Counted from the first letter of the stretch, positions 1 through 9,357 are shown. The stretch is DNA of 64,000 nucleotides from an uncultured Lachnospiraceae bacterium (GCA_910576815.1 CAJTKA010000003.1:124001-188000); one strand, 5' to 3'. Notes: a model not told the origin generated them from the sequence alone. Made by a program: numbers and translations.

Positions 1-791
1 TTGTCTCGACGATCGGGACGGACACAGAGGCGGTGGTATCGGTGGTGGGGGAAGCTGCCGAGGAGTACCCGACAAAGATGATGCGTATGCTGGCAAATTT
101 TCTGTTTCCCCGTGCGGCCGGTGTGATTCTGCAGACGGAACGTTCCAGAGGTTTTTTTAGCAAAAGAGTTGCAGCACGGGCTGTGGTGCTGCCCAATTCC
201 CTGAATCCTGTCTTTATCAGGCCGCGATTCGAGGGGGAACGGGAAAAGGAGATCGTTTCCGTGGGCCGCATGGACGCAAACAAGAACCATGAGATGCAGC
301 TTTGTGCTTTTGCTGCGCTGCAGCCTGAGTTTGCGGATCATACGCTGACGATTTACGGGGATGGAGAGCTTCGCCCTTTTATAGAAGAATTGGCAGGGAA
401 GCTGGGGATCAGTGAGCGCGTGCGACTTCCGGGCGTGGTGCCTGACATCGCGGATCGAATCGGGAAGGCATCTCTTTTCCTGCTGACTTCCTATTCAGAG
501 GGCGTTTCCAATGCCCTGATCGAGGCGTTGGCGCTGGGACTTCCCGTGATCGCGACGGATGTGCCAAGCGGCGGTACGGAGGAGCTGATGGAAGACGGCA
601 TAAACGGCCTTATCATTCCTGCGGGGGATCAGAAAGCGCTGGAGCAGGCCATGAGGAAAATGCTGGGCGATTCCGCCTATGCGGACAGGCTTGGCAGGGA
701 GGCGGCTAAAATACAGGAAAGACTTGCGCCGGAACGGGTCAATGCCCTGTGGAAGGCTTATTTTGAAGGAATCATAGGAAAAGCAAAATAA
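1..791 (+). CDS. GT4 glycosyltransferase, 5' end outside window
   Basis: C-terminal part (about 262 residues) of a GT-B fold family 4 glycosyltransferase; the reading frame is open to the left edge, so the true start lies upstream. Visible GT4 hallmarks are VSVGRMDANKN at the start of the donor-binding domain, IYGDGELRPFIEELA, and the E-x7-E type segment SEGVSNALIEALALGLPVIA followed by GGTEELMEDGINGLI. GT4 enzymes retain anomeric configuration and use nucleotide-sugar donors; donor and acceptor cannot be read from sequence. The family is usually about 370 residues, so roughly the first 110 are missing. The next gene starts 28 nt downstream in the same direction. An in-frame GTG at 33 is internal to the domain and is not the start. 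Confidence 0.9.
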   Translation, partial: VSTIGTDTEAVVSVVGEAAEEYPTKMMRMLANFLFPRAAGVILQTERSRGFFSKRVAARAVVLPNSLNPVFIRPRFEGEREKEIVSVGRMDANKNHEMQLCAFAALQPEFADHTLTIYGDGELRPFIEELAGKLGISERVRLPGVVPDIADRIGKASLFLLTSYSEGVSNALIEALALGLPVIATDVPSGGTEELMEDGINGLIIPAGDQKALEQAMRKMLGDSAYADRLGREAAKIQERLAPERVNALWKAYFEGIIGKAK

Positions 792-818
792 AATAACGGA
801 CGGTATTGGAGAGAACTT

Positions 819-1958
819 GTGAGCGAAAAAAATGTCGATGAAAGGAAGACACGGGAGCAGAATGTAAAACAGCATAGGGGTGGTCGGCGGACATGGCTTT
901 TGCAGGCCGTTTGTTTTCTTGTGCTCTTTGGCATGATTCTTTTGCCCGTATCTTATATGGTAAGGACAAACGGCGACGTCAAGGATCGTTTTGCGGGCTT
1001 CTATGCCGAGAAGAAGGACAGTCTGGACGTGGTGATGATCGGGTCGAGCCCTGTCTTCCCCTATTATGCGGCACCGAAGCTCTGGGGAGAGACGGGGATC
1101 GCCATGTACCCGCTTTCCACGAATGTACAGCGTCCTGCCGCCATGAAATATTTGATGGAAGAAGCGGAAAAAACGCAGTCGCCGCAGCTTTATATTTTTG
1201 AAATGCGTATGTTTACCATGGAGGAGGAAGGCTTAATGGACAATATGGCCTACACCCGTGGTGTTACAGATAACATACGTTATTCGATTTCGCGTGTGAA
1301 GGCAATACAGGGTTTGGTGCCGGAAGACGATGAGGAAGGGCGGCTGAGCTACTATTTTGACATCATGAAGTATCACACAAACTGGAAGATGCTGGCGCTG
1401 CCCTCTGAGTGGAAGAATATGTTTTATCATAACAGCCATCCCCTAAAAGGCTATACTTTTCGGGATGAGGTGGGGCCTCAGCCCATGCCCGATATTGCTG
1501 AGGTGGAAGGGGAAAAGCCCATACCCACGGAGCAGGAAGCTTATTTGAAAGAGCTGCTTATGACATTGCAGAAAGAAAATCAGGATGCGCTGTTTGTGGT
1601 CTCCCCCTATGGAGAATCGGCGCAGGAACAGCAGATGTTTCATTATATGGAAGAGATCGTGGCCTCTTACGGCTATCCTTTCCTCAATATGAATGATTAT
1701 TATCAGGAAATCGGCATTGTATTTGAGGAGGATTTTGCGGATTACGGCAGCCACACCAACGCTGTCGGAGCGGAGAAATGTACGGATTTCCTGAAAGAAT
1801 ACTTACAGGCGAATTACAGCCTCCCTGATCACCGTGGGGACGCTTCTTACGCCTCCTGGGACGCTTCCTATCAGCTTTGGTGTGAGCGGCAGGCGGAGGC
1901 TGTGGAGACGGTGCGGGAGCGGATCGCGAAGGGAGAATATGCGCAATACGAAGAGTAG
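819..1958 (+). CDS. membrane-anchored SGNH-hydrolase-like protein
   Basis: Protein of 379 residues with a basic N-terminus and one membrane segment at about 27-47, so the bulk is probably outside the membrane. MIGSSPVFPYY (about residues 71-81) resembles the block I serine motif of SGNH/GDSL enzymes, and DYGSHTNAVGAEK (about 308-320) resembles the C-terminal D-x-x-H block. This architecture recalls DltD and AlgJ-like proteins that help move acyl groups onto surface polymers; a role in glycan acylation or deacylation is inference. The GTG start has GGAGAG about 6 nt upstream. Further AT3 acyltransferases in the locus could be functional partners. The serine motif is degenerate, so enzymatic activity is not assured. 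Confidence 0.6.
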   Translation: MSEKNVDERKTREQNVKQHRGGRRTWLLQAVCFLVLFGMILLPVSYMVRTNGDVKDRFAGFYAEKKDSLDVVMIGSSPVFPYYAAPKLWGETGIAMYPLSTNVQRPAAMKYLMEEAEKTQSPQLYIFEMRMFTMEEEGLMDNMAYTRGVTDNIRYSISRVKAIQGLVPEDDEEGRLSYYFDIMKYHTNWKMLALPSEWKNMFYHNSHPLKGYTFRDEVGPQPMPDIAEVEGEKPIPTEQEAYLKELLMTLQKENQDALFVVSPYGESAQEQQMFHYMEEIVASYGYPFLNMNDYYQEIGIVFEEDFADYGSHTNAVGAEKCTDFLKEYLQANYSLPDHRGDASYASWDASYQLWCERQAEAVETVRERIAKGEYAQYEE

Positions 1959-2036
1959 TTCTAATGTTCACAGCAAAGGCTGTTTCGCAAAGAACTACTA
2001 TGCTTCGTATGGGAGAATGCAAAAAACGCATTCTCC
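1954..2036 (+). promoter_or_regulatory. two stem-loops in the asnB leader
   Basis: AGTAGTTCT (1954-1962) pairs with AGAACTACT (1991-1999), enclosing a small ACAGC/GCTGT hairpin (1970-1983); the outer stem overlaps the stop codon of the preceding gene. A second hairpin pairs GGAGAATGC (2012-2020) with GCATTCTCC (2028-2036). Neither is followed by a T-run, so they do not look like intrinsic terminators. They may affect RNA stability or translation of asnB; function is unknown. Confidence 0.5.
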
Positions 2037-2069
2037 GTACTATGAATTTAGGAAGGAATATGGCAGTTT

Positions 2070-4010
2070 ATGTGTGGTATCGCGGGATTTTGTAATTTTC
2101 GAGGGGACTGGCAGAAGAATATTGAGCGTATGTGCGATCGGATGTATCACCGCGGGCCTGATGCGTCTGGGGTGTGGGCCTCTGAGGATCACCGCGTGGT
2201 GCTGGGGCACAGGCGGCTTGCAATCGTCGATCTAAGCCCTGCGGGAGCACAGCCTATGATTTCCCGTGACGAGAGATACGTGATTGCTTATAATGGGGAG
2301 ATCTATAATCATGGCATGATCCGCAAAAAACTGTTGGCGGAGGGAAAGGTGCCGGCATTTCGAGGCAGCTCTGATACAGAGACGCTGGTGGAGGCGATTG
2401 CGGCCTATGGCATTGTGGATACGCTGAAAATGACAAAAGGAATGTTTGCAATTGCGTTGTTTGACAGGCAAGAACATGTGTTATTTTTGGCGCGGGACAG
2501 GGTCGGCGAGAAGCCTTTATATTATGGAATCTTAAAAGATGATTTAAAGAATGGCGAAAATGATGGAGCCCTTGTCTTTGCCTCAGACCTTCGGTCAATC
2601 ACCTCTTTGGATGGATTTACCAATTCGGTCAACGTAGATGTACTGGGCGATTACATGCGTTATGGCTATATTTCAGCGCCATTTTCCATTTATCGCGGAA
2701 TTTGGAAGCTGGAACCAGGTAAAATATTAAAGATTAAATTACCTTTTGATAAAATGGAATTTTTTACCTACTGGTCGATGATGGAAGCGGCTGTTGCAGG
2801 ACAAAAAAACCGCTTTCGCGGAACGGCGTCAGAAGCAGCCGATGAACTGGAACGTCTTTTACGGGAAGCGATCGCCGGACAGATGGTAGCGGATGTGCCG
2901 GTGGGGGCATTTCTTTCCGCCGGAATCGACAGCAGCACAGTGGTCTCCCTGATGCAGGCACAGAGCGTCGACAAGGTGAAAACCTTCACCATAGGGATGT
3001 GGGAGGAGCAGTTTAATGAGGCTCCCATCGCGAAGGAGATCGCGGCGCATCTGGGAACGGAACACACGGAAGTCTATATCAGCGAGGAGGACGCCAGGAG
3101 CGTGATTCCTGCTCTTGCAGGGATGTTTGGGGAGCCATTTGCGGATTCCTCCCAAATTCCCACCTATCTGGTCAGCAAGATCACCAGAGAGCATGTGACG
3201 GTCTCTCTCAGCGGAGACGGCGGGGACGAGCTTTTCTGCGGATATAACACCTATTATTCTATTCCACGCATTTGGAATAAAGTGCGGAAACTGCCCGCAG
3301 CCCTGCGGATGCCGGGCAGCGCTCTTTTGGGAGCACTTTCGCCTGTTTTGGGCACCCCTGCCGCGGCCAGGGCAAGGCTGCTTGGGGCACGCTCTATCGA
3401 GGATCTCTACCTGCGTTCGGAGATCGGAGAGGGTCTTGCGCTGATCAGGCGTGATAAAGGGGAGGGGACGTGTGATTTTGCCTCCTGGGATGCCGTGCAG
3501 TCAAGGGCTGCGGGGAGGACCTGGATGGATGACTATCCTGCGGGGCTGCTGGAAGACGGGCAGCATAATCTGATGCTGATGGATCTTTTGATGTATCACC
3601 CCGACGATATCCTGACAAAGGTGGATCGGACGGCGATGGCGGTCTCTTTGGAGACGCGGGTGCCCCTGCTTGATAAAGATGTGGTTGAATTTGCCTGGAC
3701 CCTGCCGCTCTCCTATCGGAATGATAACGGTGTCCGTAAAAAGATTTTGCGTGATATTTTATACCGTCACGTGCCTCGTGAATTGATGGAGCGTCCCAAA
3801 AAAGGGTTTTCGATTCCACTGCATCAGTGGCTGCGGCAGCCGGAGCTCAGAGAGTGGGCGGAGAGTCTGCTGGAACCTGCCAGATTGGAACGGCAGGGGC
3901 TGCTGTATGTGAAGAATGTTGGAAAATTATGGGATGATTATATTATGAAAAATGTCTGGAGGCCGCAAATTTGGTACATTTTGATGCTGCAGCAGTGGCT
4001 GGAAGGATGA
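2070..4010 (+). CDS. asnB: asparagine synthetase, glutamine-hydrolysing
   Basis: Class B asparagine synthetase of 646 residues. The start is fixed by MCGIAGF, since Cys2 becomes the N-terminal glutaminase nucleophile after Met removal. The glutaminase domain spans about residues 1-210 (RGPDASG, the QPMISRDERYVIAYNGEIYN region), and the synthetase domain follows with a PP-loop at S283-A-G-I-D-S-S289, where the usual second glycine is alanine, and LSGDGGDELFCGY. It would transfer glutamine-derived ammonia to an activated carboxyl group. In glycan loci such enzymes can amidate uronic acids instead of aspartate; that is inference here. AGGAAGG lies about 14 nt upstream, a long spacing. Confidence 0.93.
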   Translation: MCGIAGFCNFRGDWQKNIERMCDRMYHRGPDASGVWASEDHRVVLGHRRLAIVDLSPAGAQPMISRDERYVIAYNGEIYNHGMIRKKLLAEGKVPAFRGSSDTETLVEAIAAYGIVDTLKMTKGMFAIALFDRQEHVLFLARDRVGEKPLYYGILKDDLKNGENDGALVFASDLRSITSLDGFTNSVNVDVLGDYMRYGYISAPFSIYRGIWKLEPGKILKIKLPFDKMEFFTYWSMMEAAVAGQKNRFRGTASEAADELERLLREAIAGQMVADVPVGAFLSAGIDSSTVVSLMQAQSVDKVKTFTIGMWEEQFNEAPIAKEIAAHLGTEHTEVYISEEDARSVIPALAGMFGEPFADSSQIPTYLVSKITREHVTVSLSGDGGDELFCGYNTYYSIPRIWNKVRKLPAALRMPGSALLGALSPVLGTPAAARARLLGARSIEDLYLRSEIGEGLALIRRDKGEGTCDFASWDAVQSRAAGRTWMDDYPAGLLEDGQHNLMLMDLLMYHPDDILTKVDRTAMAVSLETRVPLLDKDVVEFAWTLPLSYRNDNGVRKKILRDILYRHVPRELMERPKKGFSIPLHQWLRQPELREWAESLLEPARLERQGLLYVKNVGKLWDDYIMKNVWRPQIWYILMLQQWLEG

Positions 4011-4310
4011 AAAATTAAATTGTAATATAATGAATGAGACTGAAAAAATATGGGCAAAAACAAGGAAAACGCTCGTTATTTTCAAAAGGAAGAAAATGGG
4101 GAAGCATTTCATAACAAATGATTGCCATAAAATAACATAGAAAACCAAGAGAAAATGCGGTCGAAATATAGGATATCATGCGATACGAAATGGGCAAGCA
4201 GAAGCACCAATGCGGATGCGGTTTTGTACCATGATGGAAATCATGTGAGGCGCTTTGCGGTTGCCGGAAGACAAAACACAGATACATATGGAGAAGAAGG
4301 GGGAGCACAG
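4011..4310 (+). promoter_or_regulatory. A+T-rich 300-nt gap with possible promoter
   Basis: No credible gene fills this gap. Its first half is clearly A+T-richer than the flanking genes and contains a TATAAT hexamer at 4026-4031 without a good -35 partner, so a promoter for the following GT2 gene is possible but weak. A reading frame in phase with the next gene extends back to 4155 but has no ribosome site and no family-like sequence. The change in composition just after asnB may mark a junction between formerly separate gene blocks. Confidence 0.3.
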
Positions 4311-5384
4311 ATGAACATCATAGAGAGCTATTGTCCACCTAAAATGGAGCAGGAAGAACAGACGGAATTACTTTCTGTGATCATTACCGCTTATAATATA
4401 GAGGCTTATGTGGAAAGGGGCGTTCGCTCCGTTTGCGAGCAGACCTATCGCAATTTGGAGATCATTGTGGTGGATGACGGTTCCACGGATGCGACCGGGA
4501 GCATTCTGGATCGGCTGGCGGAAAACGACGCACGCATTCGGGTGATCCATCAGGAGAACGGGGGGCCTGCCCGGGCGAGAAACGTAGGCATCGGGAAAGC
4601 GGGCGGCGATTACATTGGCTTTGTGGATGGAGACGACTGGATCGACCCTGATATGTATGAGAAACTGTTTTCTGCCCTGCAGGATCAGCAGGCGGATCTT
4701 GCTGTATGCAGGTATCGTCAGGTTTCCCAAGTGGGAACGGTGGACGGTTCTGTGGACCGGGCGGTCATCTTCGAAGGACAGGAAGCGCTTGCGGCCTATG
4801 TGGAAGAACGGGAGGAATTCATGATCCAGAACGCGGCGTGGAACAAGCTGTATCGCAGGACGGTCCTTGGTGAAAACCCGTTTCCCGAGGGTGTGTGGTA
4901 TGAGGATATCATGTTTGCCACGAAGGCGCTGACACGCGCCAAACGTTGCATTTACCTTGACATTGCCCTGTATAACTATATAATAGACAGAGAGGACAGT
5001 ATCATGAATCGGCGCATCAATTCGCGCACGTTCACGGATCAGATTCCGGCCTATTATGAGAAGACGAGCCTGCTGCAAAATCTGGGCAGAGGGGATTTGG
5101 CCCTGACCCATGATTATTTTTTTTATAAGAGACTTTTGCTTTTTTACGGACAGCTTTTCGGGGCGGAGGATGGAGAGGCCTATCGGATGCGGTTGGAAGA
5201 GATTCTGCGGCATGACAGAAAGCGGGCCGAAGAAGCCTTTCGGGCGCCGATTGCGGACCCGCGGGACGCAAAGAAACTACAGCAGTTTTATTGCTCGCCC
5301 GAGGCGTATTGCAGGAAGCTGTGGTGGGACGAGCAGGTGGTGATTCCCTGTAAAGCGTTTTTGAAGCGCCTCTTTCGTAAATAA
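4311..5384 (+). CDS. GT2 glycosyltransferase
   Basis: GT-A fold family 2 inverting glycosyltransferase of 357 residues. LLSVIITAYNIEAYVERGV begins the nucleotide-binding half, VVDDGSTDATGS follows, GGPARARNVG is the typical middle motif, and VDGDDW supplies the DxD metal site. WYEDIMFATKAL near residue 200 matches the ED catalytic-base region of the EpsJ/SpsA-like group. The ATG at 4311 is chosen because GGGGGAG lies 6 nt upstream; an upstream ATG at 4155 in the same frame is unsupported. Donor and acceptor are unknown. Its C-terminal third is mostly helical and charged, without a membrane segment. It is followed within 40 nt by a fucosyltransferase gene. Confidence 0.9.
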   Translation: MNIIESYCPPKMEQEEQTELLSVIITAYNIEAYVERGVRSVCEQTYRNLEIIVVDDGSTDATGSILDRLAENDARIRVIHQENGGPARARNVGIGKAGGDYIGFVDGDDWIDPDMYEKLFSALQDQQADLAVCRYRQVSQVGTVDGSVDRAVIFEGQEALAAYVEEREEFMIQNAAWNKLYRRTVLGENPFPEGVWYEDIMFATKALTRAKRCIYLDIALYNYIIDREDSIMNRRINSRTFTDQIPAYYEKTSLLQNLGRGDLALTHDYFFYKRLLLFYGQLFGAEDGEAYRMRLEEILRHDRKRAEEAFRAPIADPRDAKKLQQFYCSPEAYCRKLWWDEQVVIPCKAFLKRLFRK

Positions 5385-5387
5385 TAA

Positions 5388-5422
5388 CATATGTTTTGAA
5401 ATGCTCCGATATGGAGGAAAAA
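5388..5422 (+). promoter_or_regulatory. short hairpin leader abutting the ribosome site (copy F)
   Basis: CATAT (5388-5392) can pair with ATATG (5409-5413), and the 3' arm runs directly into GGAGG (5413-5417), 5 nt before ATG 5423. GCTCCG just before the 3' arm and ATGGAGGAAAAAATG after it match the 3' end of the leaders at 41.5 and 48.1 kb, where different paired bases occupy the same places. Probably a degenerate member of that family. Confidence 0.45.
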
Positions 5423-6400
5423 ATGGTAATCATACAGCTTGCGGGCGGCTTGGGCAATCAAATGTTCCAGTATGCCCTCTATCTGGAATTGGTATCGCTT
5501 GGCAGAGAAGTAAAGATCGACGACGTGTCGGGCTTTGTGCAGGATGTACAGAGGAAACCAGCGCTGGCGCCTTTTGGGATCACCTATGAGTGTCCCACGA
5601 TAAAGGAACTGGAGAAGATGCTTGACTCCTCCATGCTGCCGTGGCAGCGTGTGAGGCGGAAGCTCTTTGGCAGACATAAGAAAGCCTATTTTGAAGAAAG
5701 CAAGCTCTTTCTGCCAGAGGTTCTGGAATGGGATGACATTTATCTGGAGGGGTACTGGCAGTCGGAGAACTATTTTCATGCCGTGGAGCAGCAGGTACGG
5801 GAAGCTTACGATACGGACAGGCTGATCGAATATCTGAAAGGGATCGGCATGTGGAATGGCGGTGCGGAAAGAGATGCTGCAAATGCAGGGAGCTGTCACG
5901 GTGGAGAGAACAGGCAGGAAAAAACGACCGCACAGTATTTGGATGAAATAGATAACGCGTGTTCTGTAAGCGTACACATTCGTCGCGGCGATTATCTGAC
6001 CCCGGAAAATCAGGCGTTGTTCGGCGGTATCTGTACAGACGCTTATTATAAGGAAGGAATGCGGCAGATGCAGGAACGCTTACCGAAATGCAGCTTTTAT
6101 CTGTTTTGCAACGATAAGGAATGGGCGAGGGAGAACTTCTCGGGACGAAAGGATATTACCCTCGTCGATCTGTCTCACAGTGGAGAAGGTTGTGCGGCGG
6201 ATGACATGGATCGTGACTTTGCGGAGTTTGTGCTGATGAGCCGCTGTAAGCATCATATCCTTGCCAACAGCAGTTTTAGTTGGTGGGCGTCATACCTAAA
6301 TCCGAATCCCGACAAGTTTATCCTTGTGCCGGTTCGCTGGCTGAATCACGTGGATTGCAGAGACTTTTACCGCGAGGATATGCAAAAAATTACTCTTTGA
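5423..6400 (+). CDS. GT11 alpha-1,2-fucosyltransferase family
   Basis: GT11 enzyme of 325 residues. The N-terminal GGLGNQMFQYALY (residues 8-20) and H185-I-R-R-G-D-Y191 are the family signatures; the latter binds the GDP-sugar phosphate. SSFSWWASYLNPNPDKFI near the C-terminus is also typical. Characterised members transfer L-fucose from GDP-fucose to galactose in alpha-1,2 linkage. ATG 5423 is preferred over ATG 5396 and 5411 because GGAGG precedes it by 5 nt and GT11 proteins begin right at the GGLGNQ strand. A low-complexity insert around residues 150-175 separates the halves. No GDP-fucose synthesis genes are in this window, so the donor must be made elsewhere. Confidence 0.92.
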   Translation: MVIIQLAGGLGNQMFQYALYLELVSLGREVKIDDVSGFVQDVQRKPALAPFGITYECPTIKELEKMLDSSMLPWQRVRRKLFGRHKKAYFEESKLFLPEVLEWDDIYLEGYWQSENYFHAVEQQVREAYDTDRLIEYLKGIGMWNGGAERDAANAGSCHGGENRQEKTTAQYLDEIDNACSVSVHIRRGDYLTPENQALFGGICTDAYYKEGMRQMQERLPKCSFYLFCNDKEWARENFSGRKDITLVDLSHSGEGCAADDMDRDFAEFVLMSRCKHHILANSSFSWWASYLNPNPDKFILVPVRWLNHVDCRDFYREDMQKITL

Positions 6401-6418
6401 AAGGGACTGTATTATATT

Positions 6419-8209
6419 ATGAAGAAACACGAACAGACGCAGGCTGGTCTTCTGCAGAAAATTGCATACCTTTTTGAGCGGAAACAGCTTTGGCAGCTTG
6501 CGGGATTGGCCGTTCTCATTCTGATTGGCGGTATTTTGGAGACGCTGGGCGTTTCCATGATGCTTCCCGTGGTGGATGCCGTGATGGATCCGGATAAATT
6601 TATGCAGAAGTCTTATGTGCAAAAGATCGCGGGTTTTTTTCATATTCAGTCTGCCAGACAGCTCATTATCGGAATGCTGCTCCTTATGATTGCTCTCTTT
6701 GTGGTAAAAAATGCCTATCTGTTGTTTCAGATCTATGTACAGAATACCTTTGTCACCAGAAATCGCAACCGTATGATCAGCCGCGTGATGCGCGAGTTTT
6801 TGAACCGTCCTTACGAGGATTATCTGGGCGCTGACATCCCCACGGTATTTCGTTTGACGGACAGTGATATACCAAATGCCTTTCAACTCATTTTAGTGCT
6901 GATCCAGATGATCACAGAGATCGTGGTGGCGGTCTCGATCTGTATTGTGCTGGTGGTGGTGGTCAGCCCTCTGATTTCCATTGGCTGCGGTCTGCTTTTC
7001 CTGGGTATGACGCTCATTATCACAAAGGTCTTAAAGCCGCGCTTAAACGCGATCGGACGAAAGAATCAGGAGATCCAGTCGCGGATCGCCAAGTGGCGTA
7101 TTCAGTCGATTTACGGCCTGAAAGATGTGAAAGTCCTGCATCGGGAAGAATTTTTTGTGCGAAACTATTATGAGAGCGGCGCCATTGGGGCTAATGTAGC
7201 CAGAAATTATGCGGTGATGAACAACGCGCCCAGACTTCTGATCGAGACGATTTTTATTGCAACCATGCTGACCTTTATTTTGGTGTTTGCCGTGCAGGGA
7301 GGCGATTTTACGACCCTGATCTCCAAGCTGACGGCCTTTGCGATGGCGGCGATCCGCGTGATGCCGGCCACGAACCGCATCAATACCTACCTTTCGGAGA
7401 TCGCCTACGCCCAGCCCTGTCTGGATTATCTCTATGAAAATCTGACAGAGAATATGAAGCAGGATGTGAATGGCAGCGTGACAGGTCTTTTGGGAGAAAA
7501 AGAGAAAAAGGAAGAAAATCCGCCGCTCACCCTGACGGACAAGATTTCCCTCGATCATATCAGCTACACCTATCCGAATACGGACAAGCCCATCTTTACG
7601 GATGCGCACATGGAAGTGAAGAAAGGCCAGTCGGTGGGGATCATGGGACCTTCGGGGGCGGGAAAGTCCACGATCGTCGATATCCTGCTGGGGCTTTTGC
7701 ATGTGCAGGCAGGGACTATCACCTGCGATGGCAGGGATGTGTTTGAAAATTATCCCTCCTGGCTTTCGAAGATCGGCTATATTCCGCAGTCGATCTACCT
7801 GATCGACGAGTCCATTCGGGACAACATCGCTTTCGGTATCGATGCGGACAAGATCGATGATAAGAGGATCTGGGAAGCGCTGGAGGAGGCGCAGTTAAAG
7901 CAGTTTGTGGAGGAACTTCCGGAGGGGCTTGACACGACGATCGGAGACAGGGGCGTGCGTATCTCGGGCGGTCAGAGACAGCGCCTGGGGATCGCGAGGG
8001 CTCTTTACTATAATCCGGAAATTTTGGTTTTTGACGAGGCGACTTCCGCGTTGGATGGAGATACGGAGACGGCGGTCATGGAGGCCATCAATAGTTTTCA
8101 CGGCAAAAAGACGATGGTCATTATTGCGCATCGTCTGAATACCATTGAAAAGTGCGACGTGATTTATAAGGTAGAAGACGGAAAGATCACAGAGACGTCG
8201 TTGGGATAA
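6419..8209 (+). CDS. ABC flippase, MsbA/PglK type (first copy)
   Basis: Half-size ABC exporter of 596 residues with a six-helix membrane domain fused to one ATPase domain. Membrane segments lie at about 24-46, 74-98, a pair at 150-205, and one near 275-300. Walker A is GPSGAGKST (about 410-418), the signature is ISGGQRQRLG (about 515), Walker B ILVFDEATSALD (about 535), and IIAHRLNT is the H-loop. It would act as a homodimer. The fused layout and glycan context match PglK-like flippases for lipid-linked oligosaccharides rather than two-subunit Wzm/Wzt exporters; the substrate is inference. It starts 18 nt after the GT11 gene. Confidence 0.88.
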   Translation: MKKHEQTQAGLLQKIAYLFERKQLWQLAGLAVLILIGGILETLGVSMMLPVVDAVMDPDKFMQKSYVQKIAGFFHIQSARQLIIGMLLLMIALFVVKNAYLLFQIYVQNTFVTRNRNRMISRVMREFLNRPYEDYLGADIPTVFRLTDSDIPNAFQLILVLIQMITEIVVAVSICIVLVVVVSPLISIGCGLLFLGMTLIITKVLKPRLNAIGRKNQEIQSRIAKWRIQSIYGLKDVKVLHREEFFVRNYYESGAIGANVARNYAVMNNAPRLLIETIFIATMLTFILVFAVQGGDFTTLISKLTAFAMAAIRVMPATNRINTYLSEIAYAQPCLDYLYENLTENMKQDVNGSVTGLLGEKEKKEENPPLTLTDKISLDHISYTYPNTDKPIFTDAHMEVKKGQSVGIMGPSGAGKSTIVDILLGLLHVQAGTITCDGRDVFENYPSWLSKIGYIPQSIYLIDESIRDNIAFGIDADKIDDKRIWEALEEAQLKQFVEELPEGLDTTIGDRGVRISGGQRQRLGIARALYYNPEILVFDEATSALDGDTETAVMEAINSFHGKKTMVIIAHRLNTIEKCDVIYKVEDGKITETSLG

Positions 8210-8284
8210 AATAGCGGGCGTTATATCATATAGACATGTGGATTGGTAGCAGGAAGCGGCGCAGAAGAACGAACGGAGGCACAG

Positions 8285-9319
8285 ATGCTGGGAATCGAGA
8301 CACAGGAGGGCTTCGGCCTGGGAAATCAGCTTTTTTTCTATGTAACGACCAGATGTATTGCGCAGGATAAGGGCTATGCGTTCAGCGTTCTTGATCCTGA
8401 ACATTTTGCCAACAATATGCACAGCGACTGCGGGCTCTATTTTATGGATCTGGATATGGGCCTGCCTTCGAAAAAAGAGGATTATAAAAAAGTATTTTAT
8501 GAGAAGGAGACTCGCCTGTTTGCGGGAAATTCCAAGCATGACCTGACGCATGGCATTTATGTGACCGATACGGACAAAGCGCTTTTTGAGATAGAGGACG
8601 ATACGCTTCTCTACGGCAATTTGCAGGCTGAAGATTATTTCATCTCCCATAAGGAAGAAATCAGGGAGTGGCTTAAAGTGAAACCTGAATATGACTGTCA
8701 GGAGTACAGTGAGGACGATCTTTGTATCCTGCATCTGCGGTGCAGCGACTATATGGGCTCCCCGGAACTTTATCTGCGCAAGCGCTACTGGGTGCAGGGA
8801 ATGCGGCAGATGAAAAAGATCCGCCCGGATATGCGGTTTATGATCATCACCAACGATGTGCGGGAGGCGAATAAATTCTTGCCCGGCATACCGGCATACA
8901 ATTTTGATTTGGCGAAAGATTACTCCATATTAAAGAATGCGCGTTATTTATTGCTAGCCAATTCATCCTTTGCCTATTTTCCGGCCTTTACCAGCGATAC
9001 GGTGCAGTATATCCTGGCGCCGAAGTATTGGGCGAGACATAATGTTTCCGACGGTTACTGGGCTTCGGAACAGAATATTTACGAAGGCTGGCATTATATG
9101 GACCGACACGGCAGGGTCTTTACGGACAAACAGTGCAGGGAGGAGCTTGCCGCCTACAAGAAGCGCTCGAAACGATGGGCTGCCGTGAATGTGCAGCCGC
9201 AGGGACTTAAGCTTACGTTCATGAAACTGCACGCGCAGTATTATTATAAAAAAGCGTATCTGCGCAAGATTGGCAGGGGTGTCATGCGGCGGGTGAAAAA
9301 GCTGGCGCATTTGGCGTAA
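8285..9319 (+). CDS. divergent GT11-like glycosyltransferase
   Basis: Protein of 344 residues resembling GT11 fucosyltransferases but diverged. The N-terminal motif reads GFGLGNQLFFYVTTR instead of GGLGNQMFQYA, and the HxRRGDY site reads H150-L-R-C-S-D-Y156. ARYLLLANSSFAYFPAFTS corresponds to the C-terminal serine-rich motif. The first Arg, Asp and Tyr are kept while RG is replaced by CS, so a sugar-nucleotide site is likely but donor specificity may have shifted. ATG 8285 follows GGAGG by 7 nt, better than an upstream in-frame codon at 8243. The C-terminal tail of about 60 residues is very basic, suggesting membrane association. Confidence 0.72.
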   Translation: MLGIETQEGFGLGNQLFFYVTTRCIAQDKGYAFSVLDPEHFANNMHSDCGLYFMDLDMGLPSKKEDYKKVFYEKETRLFAGNSKHDLTHGIYVTDTDKALFEIEDDTLLYGNLQAEDYFISHKEEIREWLKVKPEYDCQEYSEDDLCILHLRCSDYMGSPELYLRKRYWVQGMRQMKKIRPDMRFMIITNDVREANKFLPGIPAYNFDLAKDYSILKNARYLLLANSSFAYFPAFTSDTVQYILAPKYWARHNVSDGYWASEQNIYEGWHYMDRHGRVFTDKQCREELAAYKKRSKRWAAVNVQPQGLKLTFMKLHAQYYYKKAYLRKIGRGVMRRVKKLAHLA

Positions 9320-9357
9320 GGCGGTTTGGGCAGGCATGTTTCGGGAACAGATGTGAA

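Noticed and set aside
4155..4310. N-terminal extension of the GT2 gene to ATG 4155
   Set aside because: The extra 52 residues have no GT2 similarity and no ribosome site, while ATG 4311 has GGGGGAG at good spacing.
4368..5213. 281-codon open frame on the minus strand
   Set aside because: It lies wholly opposite a convincing GT2 gene, has no family-like motif and no ribosome site; other long antisense frames (for example 5288-5977, 7895-8734, 18082-19092, 25490-26278, 41403-42245) are the same kind of shadow.
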